Position numbers and translations under genes: made by a program. This document shows positions 33,030 to 41,259 of a stretch of 64,000 nucleotides of DNA, in pieces. The stretch is from Celeribacter baekdonensis B30 (lineage in GTDB: Bacteria > Pseudomonadota > Alphaproteobacteria > Rhodobacterales > Rhodobacteraceae): contig NZ_AMRK01000003.1 of assembly GCF_000299875.1 (NCBI RefSeq), forward strand, positions 62,001 to 126,000. The letters are read 5' to 3'. The notes below the pieces were generated by a model. The model was not told the origin of the DNA and made no database searches. It saw only the letters and a program-made list of their open reading frames with translations. Positions within the stretch are counted from its first letter, which is position 1, and each line of letters starts with the position of its first letter.

Positions 33030-34361
33030 TCAACGTGCCAAAACCAAATCGGCCTTGAGTCCTCCAAGCGTCTCGCTGACCCCAAGCCGGAGTGTGCCAC
33101 CATGACGGCGCGCCACATCAAGCGCGATGGCAAGGCCAAGCCCGACGCCCGAGCCGCGGTTTTGATTGCGCGCGGCGTCCAGGCGCACAAAGGGTTGCAA
33201 GGCGCGCTCGCGGGCAGAGGCCTCGATCCCCGGCCCGTCGTCTTCAACCGACAGGACCACGGCACGCTCAAACAGGCGCAGGCTCAGTTGGGTTCGGTTG
33301 CCATAGCGCAGAGCATTTGAGACCAGATTGTCAAGCGCGCGGGCCAGGGCCTCGGGCCGGGCCATAAGCCAAACGTCATGATCCGGCATCTCACCAAGGC
33401 TGACCTGCCCCCCGGCACGGTCGGCCTTGGCTTTGGCCGCCACCACCAGCGCACAGAGATCAAGCCGCACCGGCTCTTCCAGCGTGTCCGACCGGGCAAA
33501 GGCCAAAAAGGCATCAATCAACCGCTCCATCTCATCCAGATCGGACTGCATGGCGGTGATGTCTTTGGTGTCCTCGGGTGGCACATCGAGCATGGCTAGC
33601 CCCAGACGAATGCGCGTCAAAGGCGTGCGCAGATCATGCGATACACCGGACAACATCAATGTGCGCTGTTCGATCTGACGCTCAATGCGCGCCCGCATAT
33701 TCAAAAACGCCGCCCCGGCCGAGCGGACTTCGACCGCGCCCGCCAGCCGATAAGGCCGGATTTCACCGCGACCAAAGCTTTCGGCAGCGCGCGCCAATTG
33801 TCGGATCGGCCGCAATTGATTGCGCAGGAACACCGCCGCGATCAATGTCATCACCACGCCGGTGAACAGCGTCCAGACCATCAATTGATGCGGATTTGCG
33901 GCCGACGCGCGACGACGCGGCAAACGCACATCCAAACGGCCCGCATCGGTCAGGATCGACAGATGCACCACCGCGGGCTGGGTCAACACATCCACCCCTT
34001 CAACCCCCTCAATGCCTGCGCGCAAAACCGCCGCGATGACCCTTGATGAGACGTCATACCAAGGGCGCGCATCGGCGACCGGTTCAAGAGTGCCAAAGCC
34101 AGAGGCAAATTCCAACCGCGCATCAAGTTCGGCCAGGGCTGGCGCGATTTGATCCTCGGGGATCCCCTCCACCGCCGCCACATAGAGGTTCAGCTCGGCC
34201 ACCACCCCGCGCATCAATTGGCGGGTGATGTCTTCAAAATAGCGTTGCGAAAAGGTAACCATGACCACAAGTTGGATCACCACGACGGGCACCAAAAGGA
34301 TCAGGGCGGCGCGCCCATACAGCCCGCGTGGCATATATTTTTTGAGCCAAGTAAAAAACAT
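33030..34361 (-). CDS. Sensor histidine kinase, EnvZ-like, orphan
   Basis: A 443-residue kinase. A first membrane helix (about 17-37), a periplasmic region to about 160, a second helix (161-181), a HAMP linker, then HisKA with LSGVSHDLRTPLTRIRLGL (His242). The ATPase follows, with the N box DNLVSNALRYG, G1 VEDDGPGIEA and G2 GSGVGLGLAIALDVARRHGG. The HDLRTPLTRIRL phospho-box is EnvZ-like. No response regulator lies beside it; the neighbours are a tRNA and a hydrolase gene. The signal is unknown. Confidence 0.9.
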   Translation of the reverse strand: MFFTWLKKYMPRGLYGRAALILLVPVVVIQLVVMVTFSQRYFEDITRQLMRGVVAELNLYVAAVEGIPEDQIAPALAELDARLEFASGFGTLEPVADARPWYDVSSRVIAAVLRAGIEGVEGVDVLTQPAVVHLSILTDAGRLDVRLPRRRASAANPHQLMVWTLFTGVVMTLIAAVFLRNQLRPIRQLARAAESFGRGEIRPYRLAGAVEVRSAGAAFLNMRARIERQIEQRTLMLSGVSHDLRTPLTRIRLGLAMLDVPPEDTKDITAMQSDLDEMERLIDAFLAFARSDTLEEPVRLDLCALVVAAKAKADRAGGQVSLGEMPDHDVWLMARPEALARALDNLVSNALRYGNRTQLSLRLFERAVVLSVEDDGPGIEASARERALQPFVRLDAARNQNRGSGVGLGLAIALDVARRHGGTLRLGVSETLGGLKADLVLAR

Positions 34362-34407
34362 GCGCTATTGGTAGCCTTGCTGCCGCATCAATGGAAAGAG
34401 AAATCAA

Positions 34408-35304
34408 GTGGACCCGCGCCCAGACACCCTGACCCAGCTTGACGACGCCGTGATCCGTATTCTGGCACCGAACCCCTCGCCAATGACCTATTGGGGTACA
34501 AATACCTATGTGCTGGGCACCGGAAACGCCCGCGTTTTGATCGACCCCGGCCCGGATGACGCCAGCCACCACGCTGCAATTTTAAACGCCCTGCCCCATG
34601 GCACCCGCCTCACCCATATCCTCGTCACCCACGCGCATGCCGATCACAGTGCCGGCGCGCGCGCTTTGGCGCAGGAAACCGGGGCACCGATTCTTGCCTT
34701 TGGCGATGCTCAGGCGGGGCGCGCCGCGCATATGGACGCGCTGGCAAACGATGGGCTTTTGGCCGGGGGCGAAGGTTTGGATCACGGCTTTGTTCCCGAC
34801 GAAACCGTCCCTCATGGCACCGTACTGGACACCCCGGCGGGCACGATCAAAGCGCTGCACACCCCCGGACATATGGGCAACCACCTGTGTTTTGGCTTTG
34901 GCGATACGGTCTTTTCCGGCGATTTGATCATGGGCTGGTCCTCGTCGCTGATTTCCCCGCCCGATGGCGATGCGGCGGCGTTTCGCGACAGCTGTGCCTT
35001 GGTGATGGACCAGGCCCCGGCCCGTCTCTACCCCGGTCACGGCGCGCCGGTCAAAACCCCAGGTGAACGGATCAGGTTCCTGCTGCACCACCGTGCCGCG
35101 CGCGAAGCGCAAATCCTGCGGGTTTTGGCCGAGAAACCAATGGATCTCCTCACCCTCACCCGCGCGGTCTACACCGATCTGCCAGCCTCCCACCTGCCCA
35201 TGGCCGCCCGCAACACCTTGGCTCATCTCATTGATCTAAGCCAAAAAAACCGGGTTTCTGCTACGCCAGAACTCGCTGAATCCGCGACCTTTTCAGTGCT
35301 TTGA
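34408..35304 (+). CDS. Metallo-beta-lactamase-fold hydrolase (LACTB2-like)
   Basis: A 298-residue protein with the dinuclear zinc motif THAHADHSAGA (residues 75-80 HAHADH), TPGHMGNHLCFGFGDTVFSGDLIMGW and the last metal His in YPGHGAPV. A winged C-terminal helical part carries EAQILRVLAEKPMDLLTL. The family includes LACTB2-type RNA endonucleases and glyoxalase II relatives; the substrate is not evident. The GTG start at 34408 follows GGAAAGAG. It is divergent from the sensor kinase. Confidence 0.88.
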   Translation: MDPRPDTLTQLDDAVIRILAPNPSPMTYWGTNTYVLGTGNARVLIDPGPDDASHHAAILNALPHGTRLTHILVTHAHADHSAGARALAQETGAPILAFGDAQAGRAAHMDALANDGLLAGGEGLDHGFVPDETVPHGTVLDTPAGTIKALHTPGHMGNHLCFGFGDTVFSGDLIMGWSSSLISPPDGDAAAFRDSCALVMDQAPARLYPGHGAPVKTPGERIRFLLHHRAAREAQILRVLAEKPMDLLTLTRAVYTDLPASHLPMAARNTLAHLIDLSQKNRVSATPELAESATFSVL

Positions 35305-35386
35305 AAGAAAGCGGCACAAAAATCCAAGTTTTGTCATAAAACCCCCTTGCACGGCCCAAACCACATAGCTATACAGCGCCACATGT

Positions 35387-35461
35387 TCCGGCGTAGCTCA
35401 GCGGTAGAGCAGTTGACTGTTAATCAATTGGTCGTAGGTTCGATCCCTACCGCCGGAGCCA
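35387..35461 (+). tRNA. tRNA-Asn (GTT)
   Basis: A 75-nt cloverleaf: acceptor TCCGGCG/CGCCGGA, D stem GCTC/GAGC, anticodon stem GTTGA/TCAAT with loop CTGTTAA (anticodon GTT at 35419-35421), T stem GTAGG/CCTAC with loop TTCGATC, and an encoded CCA. A terminator hairpin follows. The low-GC accessory region begins just behind it, consistent with use as an integration site. Confidence 0.97.
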
Positions 35462-35469
35462 AAGATTTC

Positions 35470-35504
35470 AAGGGCTTAGCTGTAAATCAGCTAGGCCCTT
35501 TTTC
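35470..35504 (+). terminator. Rho-independent terminator of tRNA-Asn
   Basis: AGGGCTTAGCTG and CAGCTAGGCCCT form a 12-bp stem with a TAAAT loop and one G-U pair, followed by TTTT. It begins about 9 bp after the tRNA. Confidence 0.88.
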
Positions 35505-35611
35505 TTTGCCTTTTGCTCTGGGGGAACACCGGGGGAACAGATCGCATTTGTTGCCTGAAAGCCCGTTTCGACCTACTCTGACTGCACTTTAAAGCAATTG
35601 GAGGAATGAAT

Positions 35612-35800
35612 ATGAGTGAAGGACGTGACAGAGATTATACTGTCCAATTCTTTGAAGATTCATCTGCCCGAACCCTTGTTGCAGATATGAATTACTGCAT
35701 ACGCGCTGGGGAAGATGCCACAATTGGCCAAATCCTTGACAGAGAAATTAGGAACAATCCATCACTCAGCGAATTGTATATCGTCGTCACGCCAGTCTAG
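35612..35800 (+). CDS. Small protein of unknown function in the accessory segment
   Basis: A 62-residue protein, MSEGRDRDYTVQFFEDSSAR at the start, ending YIVVTPV. The ATG at 35612 has GGAGG (35600-35604) at good spacing; the ATG at 35606 is too close. No known domain; it looks like a compact mixed alpha/beta protein. Codon use is low-GC compared with the chromosome around it, fitting recent transfer. The next gene starts 20 bp later, possibly the same transcript. Confidence 0.6.
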   Translation: MSEGRDRDYTVQFFEDSSARTLVADMNYCIRAGEDATIGQILDREIRNNPSLSELYIVVTPV

Positions 35801-35819
35801 AAACTATTGAGAGCAATCT

Positions 35820-36152
35820 ATGAAGATACTAAATTTCATTGCCTATGTCTGCTGGGGGCTAGCTGGCATATTCATAATTATAGCTATCGCCGAACCGACA
35901 TCATTTATGTTAGCGCTAGGCCTTTCGGTTTCGCTAGCAATTTCTGGCGTCTTGTTCTTCTCATTTAGCAAGGTGATTTTTCTTCTAGAAGAAATTCGCG
36001 ATTCAATAACTGGTAGCAGTGCGCCCAGCACGAGCATTGAACAAAGCCACTCCTCAAATTCAAATACGGTGGTGGCGGATAAGTCTCCGACTCGCACCAT
36101 TGAAGAGATTTCAAAGGACCTCGAAGAAATGAAGAAACGGGTCGCACAATAA
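35820..36152 (+). CDS. Small two-helix membrane protein of unknown function
   Basis: A 110-residue protein with two adjacent membrane helices (about 6-26 FIAYVCWGLAGIFIIIAIAEP and 30-58) and a soluble C-terminal tail with EEIRDSITG, a Ser-rich linker and a coiled-coil-like EEISKDLEEMKKRVAQ end. The DNA is low-GC. Tail structure suggests the protein anchors a helical domain to the membrane. No family recognised. Confidence 0.6.
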   Translation: MKILNFIAYVCWGLAGIFIIIAIAEPTSFMLALGLSVSLAISGVLFFSFSKVIFLLEEIRDSITGSSAPSTSIEQSHSSNSNTVVADKSPTRTIEEISKDLEEMKKRVAQ

Positions 36153-36246
36153 AATAACCCCCCGCCATTACAGCGAGGGGTCAGTGCGCTTTCGACAAAG
36201 AGCGCGAAGGCGGGAAGCTGAACATAACCGCCGCCACCTCTACAAT

Positions 36247-36632
36247 TTACCTGCCGCCACGCTCTGGCGCAAAATTCACGATTTGAGCGGCCTTATCCAA
36301 ATCAACCCCCGCCTCTTTCGCCATTGCCTCAACAATCTGCCCCGTAGCCCGCGCTCGGCCACCAGAATCAAAGGTTTGCAATGGTCGCATAACGTCCAGC
36401 GTCACACCGCCGCCCAGCTTCTCCGATGCCTCTTGGGCCATGAGAGCGGCAACAGGAGTAAGCGCCCATTGCCACGGAACCCCGCGCCCAATTCGTTAAG
36501 GCCAGTGCCCGCCGCTTCGAGGAAGCGCACGATTTGGGAAACAATCGGGGCATTCTCATACACTTCAGCCAATGCCGTCTCGACACTGTGCAACATGCCA
36601 GCCGCCAAAGATGCACAGCGAAGCGGTGACAT
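36247..36632 (-). pseudogene. Decayed C-terminal part of an HK97-type phage portal protein
   Basis: Two minus-strand frames make sense together: one from 36632 encodes SVETALAEVYENAPIVSQIV and FLEAAGTGLNELGAGFRG, the other from 36441 encodes ASEKLGGGVTLDVMRPLQTF and GGRARATGQIVEAMAKEAGV. From memory these resemble separate stretches of HK97-family portal proteins of Rhodobacterales prophages. About 80 residues between them are missing and the frame shifts at about 36430. The stop near 36247 fits the gene end. Phage assignment is from recall and needs a search. Confidence 0.45.
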
Positions 36633-36764
36633 GGCGGGCGTCAGATAGCGACAAGACAGGATAAGCCCCTATTCGAGGCCTGAAACGTTACATTACACGT
36701 AACGTCTTCGACCTCATCGCTCGCCGCCACAAACAGATAAATCAGGCTCAGATTGCGGCTTGAC

Positions 36765-37110
36765 ACTGAGAAGGGCGTCCAAGGCTCGCAATTCACCAGC
36801 CGCGAGTGGCAGATATTTCTCAGCCAGCACAATCTGGAATCTGGCATGAGCCGACGTGGGAATTGTCACGATAACGCGGTAGCAGAACACGATAACGCGG
36901 TGGTAGAAAGCATCTTTCAACTCCTGAAACGGGAGCGCCTCCGGTGGAAACCTACCAGACTCGCGACGCAGCCCGACAAGAGGTGTTTGACGACATCGGG
37001 ATGTTCGACCCCCCGAAACGCAAGCACACAAACAACGGTATGCTGTCACCCGTTGACTATGAAATCAAACAACAGAGAATGGACGAGGCAGGTGTCTGGG
37101 AGGGCACCTC
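36765..37110 (+). pseudogene. IS3-family transposase fragment (OrfB C-terminus), degenerate
   Basis: The first frame encodes GSQFTSREWQIFLSQHNLES and GMSRRGNCHDNAVAE, the rve integrase core end of IS3-family OrfB. A 21-bp in-frame tandem duplication (36867-36887 and 36888-36908, 19 of 21 identical) repeats HDNAV. After LLKRERLRWK the frame shifts and the second frame gives YQTRDAARQEVFD, then PKRKHTNNGMLSPVDYE, the family's C-terminus. The N-terminal half is absent, so the element cannot transpose. Confidence 0.8.
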
Positions 37111-37189
37111 ATTGATTTTGTCTCTTACCGTTTCTGTCATTTTTCTCCTTTGTCGAAATTTACACGTTTTCCATCAGGACCAATGACTT

Positions 37190-37719
37190 CCTACCGACCT
37201 GCGCAGATTGATTTCAACACCCCCTGTATCTGCTCACATGAGAGAGAGTCGCATGTGCGGTTTCCTAGGTCGTCGAACTTCCGATACTTCGCAGCAAGTG
37301 CGTCTTCGTGGTCGTTTCCTCCTAACATATTGATATTACGTCGTCTTGCTTCCATACTCAAACCAGCATTCACCACACACCGAGACGACACCACGACGGA
37401 ATCTGTCATGGTTGATCGACAATCTATAGGTGTAACGGGTGTTCGTGGTTGCCGACGACATCGGCAGGCGGTAACATCACACCAAAGGCGCGCTACGCGC
37501 TGATAAATATACGATTTTTCGCAAAGAGGCGACGTATCGACGTGAGTGGTCCAGGTGCCACAGGACCAACCGACCCTCTCTCCCCGAAAAGTGCATTTTG
37601 ACGTAGAGAACCAACATGGATGTGACGCTATCAGAACTTGAGCAACATCTGTGGGGGGGGGCGGTCAGGTTGAAGGACATGGTGTTGTTACCAGCGCCGA
37701 TCTATAGGAAGTGTGAGAC
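37190..37719. other. Non-coding accessory DNA before the aminotransferase gene
   Basis: About 530 bp with no convincing gene. It holds a run of nine G (about 37652-37660). Short open frames start MCGFLGRRT at 37253 and MDVTLSELEQHLWGGAV at 37617. The second weakly recalls the start of type I restriction methylases, but neither continues. This looks like decayed sequence from past insertions. Confidence 0.4.
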
Positions 37720-38772
37720 GTGAGCGGAAATTCTGCAATGAAAACAAACAAAGAAATTAAATTTGTTAATCAAAAATTTCCGGACATGGCGCGCATCTCG
37801 AGTCTTCTTGAAATTTGTGCTGCACAAAACACATGGGCTAACCGTGGACCATTGTATGAAAAGCTCGCAAATGATTACTCAGCTCATTTTGGCTTGACAA
37901 GCGCCTGCTCCATAACTCCATGCGCCAACGCAGGAATTGCATTGGAGGCAATGGCTCGCGTTTTGGCGTCGCGTGAGGATCGTAAACTCAAATGGGTGGG
38001 GTCTGCATTTAGCTTTCAAAACCTAGGGCGCGGGTTTTTCGCGGATATGACGCTGTTGGATTGCACCGAGCAAGGGCTTTTGGACCTCGACCGCGTGAGG
38101 GAGCTGCCGAGCGATAGCTTCGATGGTATTATTGTTGTCAATCCATTCGGGCTTTTCCAAGATTTCTCCGAATATACAGCCTTTTCACAAGAAACTGGGA
38201 AGTTTCTTCTAATCGATAACGCGGCGGGCATCAGCCGCTCAATGCCTGACTGGCCGTGGCAAGCACTCAGTCTTCACCACACCAAGCCATATGGTATGGG
38301 CGAGGGTGGCTTAGCGCTTACGCCGTCAGAAGCATCTGGGGAACTTTACAGCCTGCTCAATTACGGTCCTGTGCCGCGAGACGCGGCAAGTTGGCTAAAC
38401 AATGGCAAGCTCTCTGACATAGCATGCGCATTCTTGATCGAACGGCTGGAAAAAGCGCCGGAATGGGAACCATTGTATCTGGAACAATCAGCGCGCGTCC
38501 ACCGAATTGCTAGTGGCCTCGGTTTCTCGCCCATTCGTCCATTTGGAGTGACAGCACCTGCTATGAGTTGGGGATACATAGGACCCAACGAAATTCCGCT
38601 TGAACGAGTGATGGAGACGCGGCGGCTTACCTTTGCAAAATACTACAAACCCCTCGCAGAATCACCGAAAACAAAAGCGCTTTACGCGCATCTCGTCAAC
38701 ATACCGACCCATCCGGACGTCGCCGCACTCACAGATGGTGAACTGGAGGACGAAATTGCGCGCTTGCTATGA
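37720..38772 (+). CDS. DegT/DnrJ/EryC1/StrS-type aminotransferase-like protein
   Basis: A 350-residue PLP-fold protein of the sugar aminotransferase family. The cofactor Lys lies in LHHTKPYGMGEGGLAL, the usual DegT context. The GLLDLDRVRELPSDSFDGIIVVNPFGLF segment and LIDNAAGI correspond to the PLP Asp region. Such enzymes make amino sugars for surface polysaccharides. The GTG at 37720 is the longest start; the ATG at 37738 is an alternative. It overlaps convergently by 6 bp with a NeuD-type gene. Low-GC, transferred look. Confidence 0.75.
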   Translation: MSGNSAMKTNKEIKFVNQKFPDMARISSLLEICAAQNTWANRGPLYEKLANDYSAHFGLTSACSITPCANAGIALEAMARVLASREDRKLKWVGSAFSFQNLGRGFFADMTLLDCTEQGLLDLDRVRELPSDSFDGIIVVNPFGLFQDFSEYTAFSQETGKFLLIDNAAGISRSMPDWPWQALSLHHTKPYGMGEGGLALTPSEASGELYSLLNYGPVPRDAASWLNNGKLSDIACAFLIERLEKAPEWEPLYLEQSARVHRIASGLGFSPIRPFGVTAPAMSWGYIGPNEIPLERVMETRRLTFAKYYKPLAESPKTKALYAHLVNIPTHPDVAALTDGELEDEIARLL

Positions 38773-39417
38773 TGTGTCCTGACCGGTCTTGATTATTTTT
38801 GCAGGCACACCAACGGCTGTACAGTGAGGCGGTATAGAGCGAACCACCGCAGCGCCGGCCCCGATCACAGCTCCGTCGCCGATTGAGATACCCTGTATGA
38901 CAGTCGCACCTGTCCCAATGTCGACGCCTTCTCCCAATGTGACGTAACCAGAAATATTCGCTCCGGGACTAACTGTCGAATAGGCACCCAACTCCGCATC
39001 GTGACCCACGGTTACGCTCAGGTTTAAGTGCACATGTGGAGACACGATGATATCCGTCGTCAGACATGCATTGGCACAAACCAGAACTCCCTCGCTGAGA
39101 GATACTTTTGCCCCGATCCACGCGCGCGGGTGCACCAGTGTCGGGAAAACGTGACCGAGCGCCCCCAGCTTCTCAGCGACACGCCTTCTCACTGACGGCG
39201 CGCCGATAGCAATTGCAATGTTTGCGCGCGCTCCTCGTTCAAGTGACGATATGTCGTCCACCACTGGTAATCCGTGCACGGATTCTGGACGAGCGAAGCC
39301 GGGATCAACGACAAAACCCAAGCAGTTCCACTGTGGCTCCTGCGCATTGAGTGCATGCAGTATCTGCAATACCTCACGCCCAAAGCCACCGCATCCATAA
39401 ATAGCAATGTCACGCAC
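38767..39417 (-). CDS. NeuD/PglD-like sugar O- or N-acyltransferase
   Basis: A 216-residue protein. The N-terminal Rossmann-like domain is IAIYGCGGFGREVLQILHAL. A C-terminal left-handed beta-helix of hexapeptide repeats follows (SEGVLVCANACLTTDIIV through GEGVDIGTGATVIQGISIGD), with the terminal VRSIPPHCTAVGVPAKII. These acyltransferases modify sialic-acid-like or 4-amino sugars. Together with the aminotransferase on the other strand it suggests synthesis of an acylated amino sugar. Confidence 0.86.
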   Translation of the reverse strand: MRDIAIYGCGGFGREVLQILHALNAQEPQWNCLGFVVDPGFARPESVHGLPVVDDISSLERGARANIAIAIGAPSVRRRVAEKLGALGHVFPTLVHPRAWIGAKVSLSEGVLVCANACLTTDIIVSPHVHLNLSVTVGHDAELGAYSTVSPGANISGYVTLGEGVDIGTGATVIQGISIGDGAVIGAGAAVVRSIPPHCTAVGVPAKIIKTGQDTS

Positions 39418-39457
39418 CTAATGCCTCTCCCTGATGGTGTCTGACCCAGTCAACTCT

Positions 39458-40375
39458 TTACCCAAAACGCTCCTTCAGAATTGCCAAAAAATGCATTACA
39501 TTTTCTAACTCTCGCTCCTTCGCTTGGCGCATGTCCGCGATCAGTTGCTTGCGTGTGGAACGCGCCCAGTCCATTTCTTCTTCGCCATATGCCACGCCGT
39601 TTTTTAGCTCGAACCCTGCGTGCCAATCCTCTGAACTCAATCCAGGTTGAGGAACAACAACCGGTATGCAGCCACAAAGCACTGCATAATAAGCATACAT
39701 TGTATAAAGGTCGTGACAATAGAATACTTCAGTCGTGTTGAAAATCTCGGCTATCTCAGCGTGGCTTTTTCCGTCCAGTGGAATTGCGTCGTCGGGAGTG
39801 GGGATTTGCGCGGCCGTTGCGGTTCCTTTGCGGATCATGCGACACGATCCCGATCTCTCGCGCCCTAAGTCACGGTATATGTCATCGCGGAGCCAGCGTA
39901 CCTGCAACAATCTGCTTGGGGAAATTCCTTCAATGCCCTGCGCGAAAGTTTCTTGATAAAAAAAAATCTCATCATCTGCCCCGATCCGCGCATCAACCCC
40001 AAAGAAACCAGGACGGTTGAGAAGCCAGCGCACGACCCGCCTAGCACCTAGTGGGTTTCCAGATACTGTCTCGGGATATACAATAATGCCGTCGCCGACG
40101 CACTCACCTGAGGCAACAGGAACGTCCATACTTGGGTGCGATTTAAAATTCCTGTGCTTCCGGAGGCCATTCCAGGTTTTTATTGCGCGAAGCCAGCGTG
40201 ATCGGACGTCAGAATAGTCTTTTATATACGGGACAGCATATGCCTCGACACCAAGCATTCTCATCCGATCCACGAGCACGTGAAGGACGATTATACCGCC
40301 ACTGTTTTCATCGAAAGATGGGCACATAACGAAGATCGGGAGCGACGGGCGCTCCACTTTTCTGGATGTCAACAT
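39458..40375 (-). CDS. Glycosyltransferase-like protein (WavQ-type)
   Basis: A 305-residue protein resembling lipopolysaccharide-core or capsule glycosyltransferases of the WavQ kind. MCPSFDENSGGIIVLHVLVDRM opens the N-terminal Rossmann domain. A C-terminal region FYCHDLYTMYAYYAVLCGCIPVVVPQPGLS is the donor-binding EX-type block. The ATG at 40375 (MLTSRKVERPS) is preferred over 40435. It is downstream on the same strand as nothing else here; NeuD follows 40 bp later, so the two are probably co-transcribed. Confidence 0.65.
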   Translation of the reverse strand: MLTSRKVERPSLPIFVMCPSFDENSGGIIVLHVLVDRMRMLGVEAYAVPYIKDYSDVRSRWLRAIKTWNGLRKHRNFKSHPSMDVPVASGECVGDGIIVYPETVSGNPLGARRVVRWLLNRPGFFGVDARIGADDEIFFYQETFAQGIEGISPSRLLQVRWLRDDIYRDLGRERSGSCRMIRKGTATAAQIPTPDDAIPLDGKSHAEIAEIFNTTEVFYCHDLYTMYAYYAVLCGCIPVVVPQPGLSSEDWHAGFELKNGVAYGEEEMDWARSTRKQLIADMRQAKERELENVMHFLAILKERFG

Positions 40376-40853
40376 TGCCTTATATCGTCCTATTTTTTGA
40401 CTGTGCCGCAGCTTGCATTTGCAGATTGTGATCATATACCGATAAACTCAAATTTTTCAAATTCTTGATAGGATCAAGCCTCATTGATTTGCTTGAGAAC
40501 TGCACGCTCTACGTGATCCAAGCTCCCGGACTGATGGGGGTGAGGACGCGTAACCTTTTCTGGTTGACCGAGGAGCATAGGGAGCGGCAACAGCCGTTCG
40601 TCCCGATGATCTGCGCCCAGATGACACGGCTTTCCTCATTCGTCTGCTCCTTCGCGGTTGAGCAGATCAAGGCTGGATTGCGGAACACGTTCTCACAAGC
40701 CTTCTGACAGGGCATGATGGATGTTCCAGAACGATAGAGAAATGCAGAGCATCGTGATGAAAGATGTCGCGGGATTGTGGGATTCTTCGCGGTGCCCGAT
40801 ACGGTTAAACTTGCGGAAGAACTTGGACACTTACGGAAGAAGGTAGGAAAGAA
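40376..40853. other. Non-coding end of the accessory segment
   Basis: About 480 bp without a convincing gene. A near-duplicate ACTTGCGGAAGAA (40809-40821) and ACTTACGGAAGAA (40829-40841) repeats with 20-bp period before the next gene. Short frames at 40465-40707 and on the minus strand at 40509-40715 show no recognisable domain. Composition is mixed, as in decayed DNA. Confidence 0.4.
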
Positions 40854-41162
40854 ATGAACGGTTTGGCGATGTTCTTGGGCATGTCCCTAAGATTCGGGGG
40901 CGTCGGTGGGCTGCTTTCCGGCATTCTTGCACGTTCTTTTCACCGGGCAATGATGTGGGCCGTCGGCTTTGGAGTTTTGGATACGGTTCTTTTAACCATG
41001 GCTTCGGCGACTTCGCGCTTTGCACCGGAATTGATTCTGATTGCAGTTTTTTGGGGTCTTGTCGATTGGTTCCTCGTCGGTCGCTTTTTGCAAGACGCCG
41101 GGCTTTCAAGGCTGCGGCAATCGAAACAACCGCGAAATAAACAAAGCTACGTCTCTTCATAG
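40854..41162 (+). CDS. Small membrane protein of unknown function
   Basis: A 102-residue protein with about three hydrophobic segments (LAMFLGMSLRFGGVGGLLSGIL, MMWAVGFGVLDTVLLTMASA, LILIAVFWGLVDWFLVGRFL) and a basic C-terminal tail RLRQSKQPRNK. The ATG at 40854 follows TAGGAAAGAA, a plausible ribosome site. No known family. It sits at the border between the accessory region and the N-ATPase operon, convergent with atpG. Confidence 0.6.
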   Translation: MNGLAMFLGMSLRFGGVGGLLSGILARSFHRAMMWAVGFGVLDTVLLTMASATSRFAPELILIAVFWGLVDWFLVGRFLQDAGLSRLRQSKQPRNKQSYVSS

Positions 41163-41259
41163 CAAACGGGGCAGTGGTTCCTCATTGGCCCTTCGGCGGC
41201 CCGAACCACATAACAGGTCGCAAAGCCCCGCAGCGGGTCGGACTCGCGGCCTATGAACG

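Noticed and set aside
37253-37333. Short frame beginning MCGFLG, like the start of an asparagine synthase-type amidotransferase
   Set aside because: Only about six residues match and the frame ends after 26 codons; chance is likely.
37617-37724. Short frame beginning MDVTLSELEQHLWGGAV, recalling a type I restriction methylase N-terminus
   Set aside because: The resemblance stops after about 17 residues and no hsd genes are nearby.
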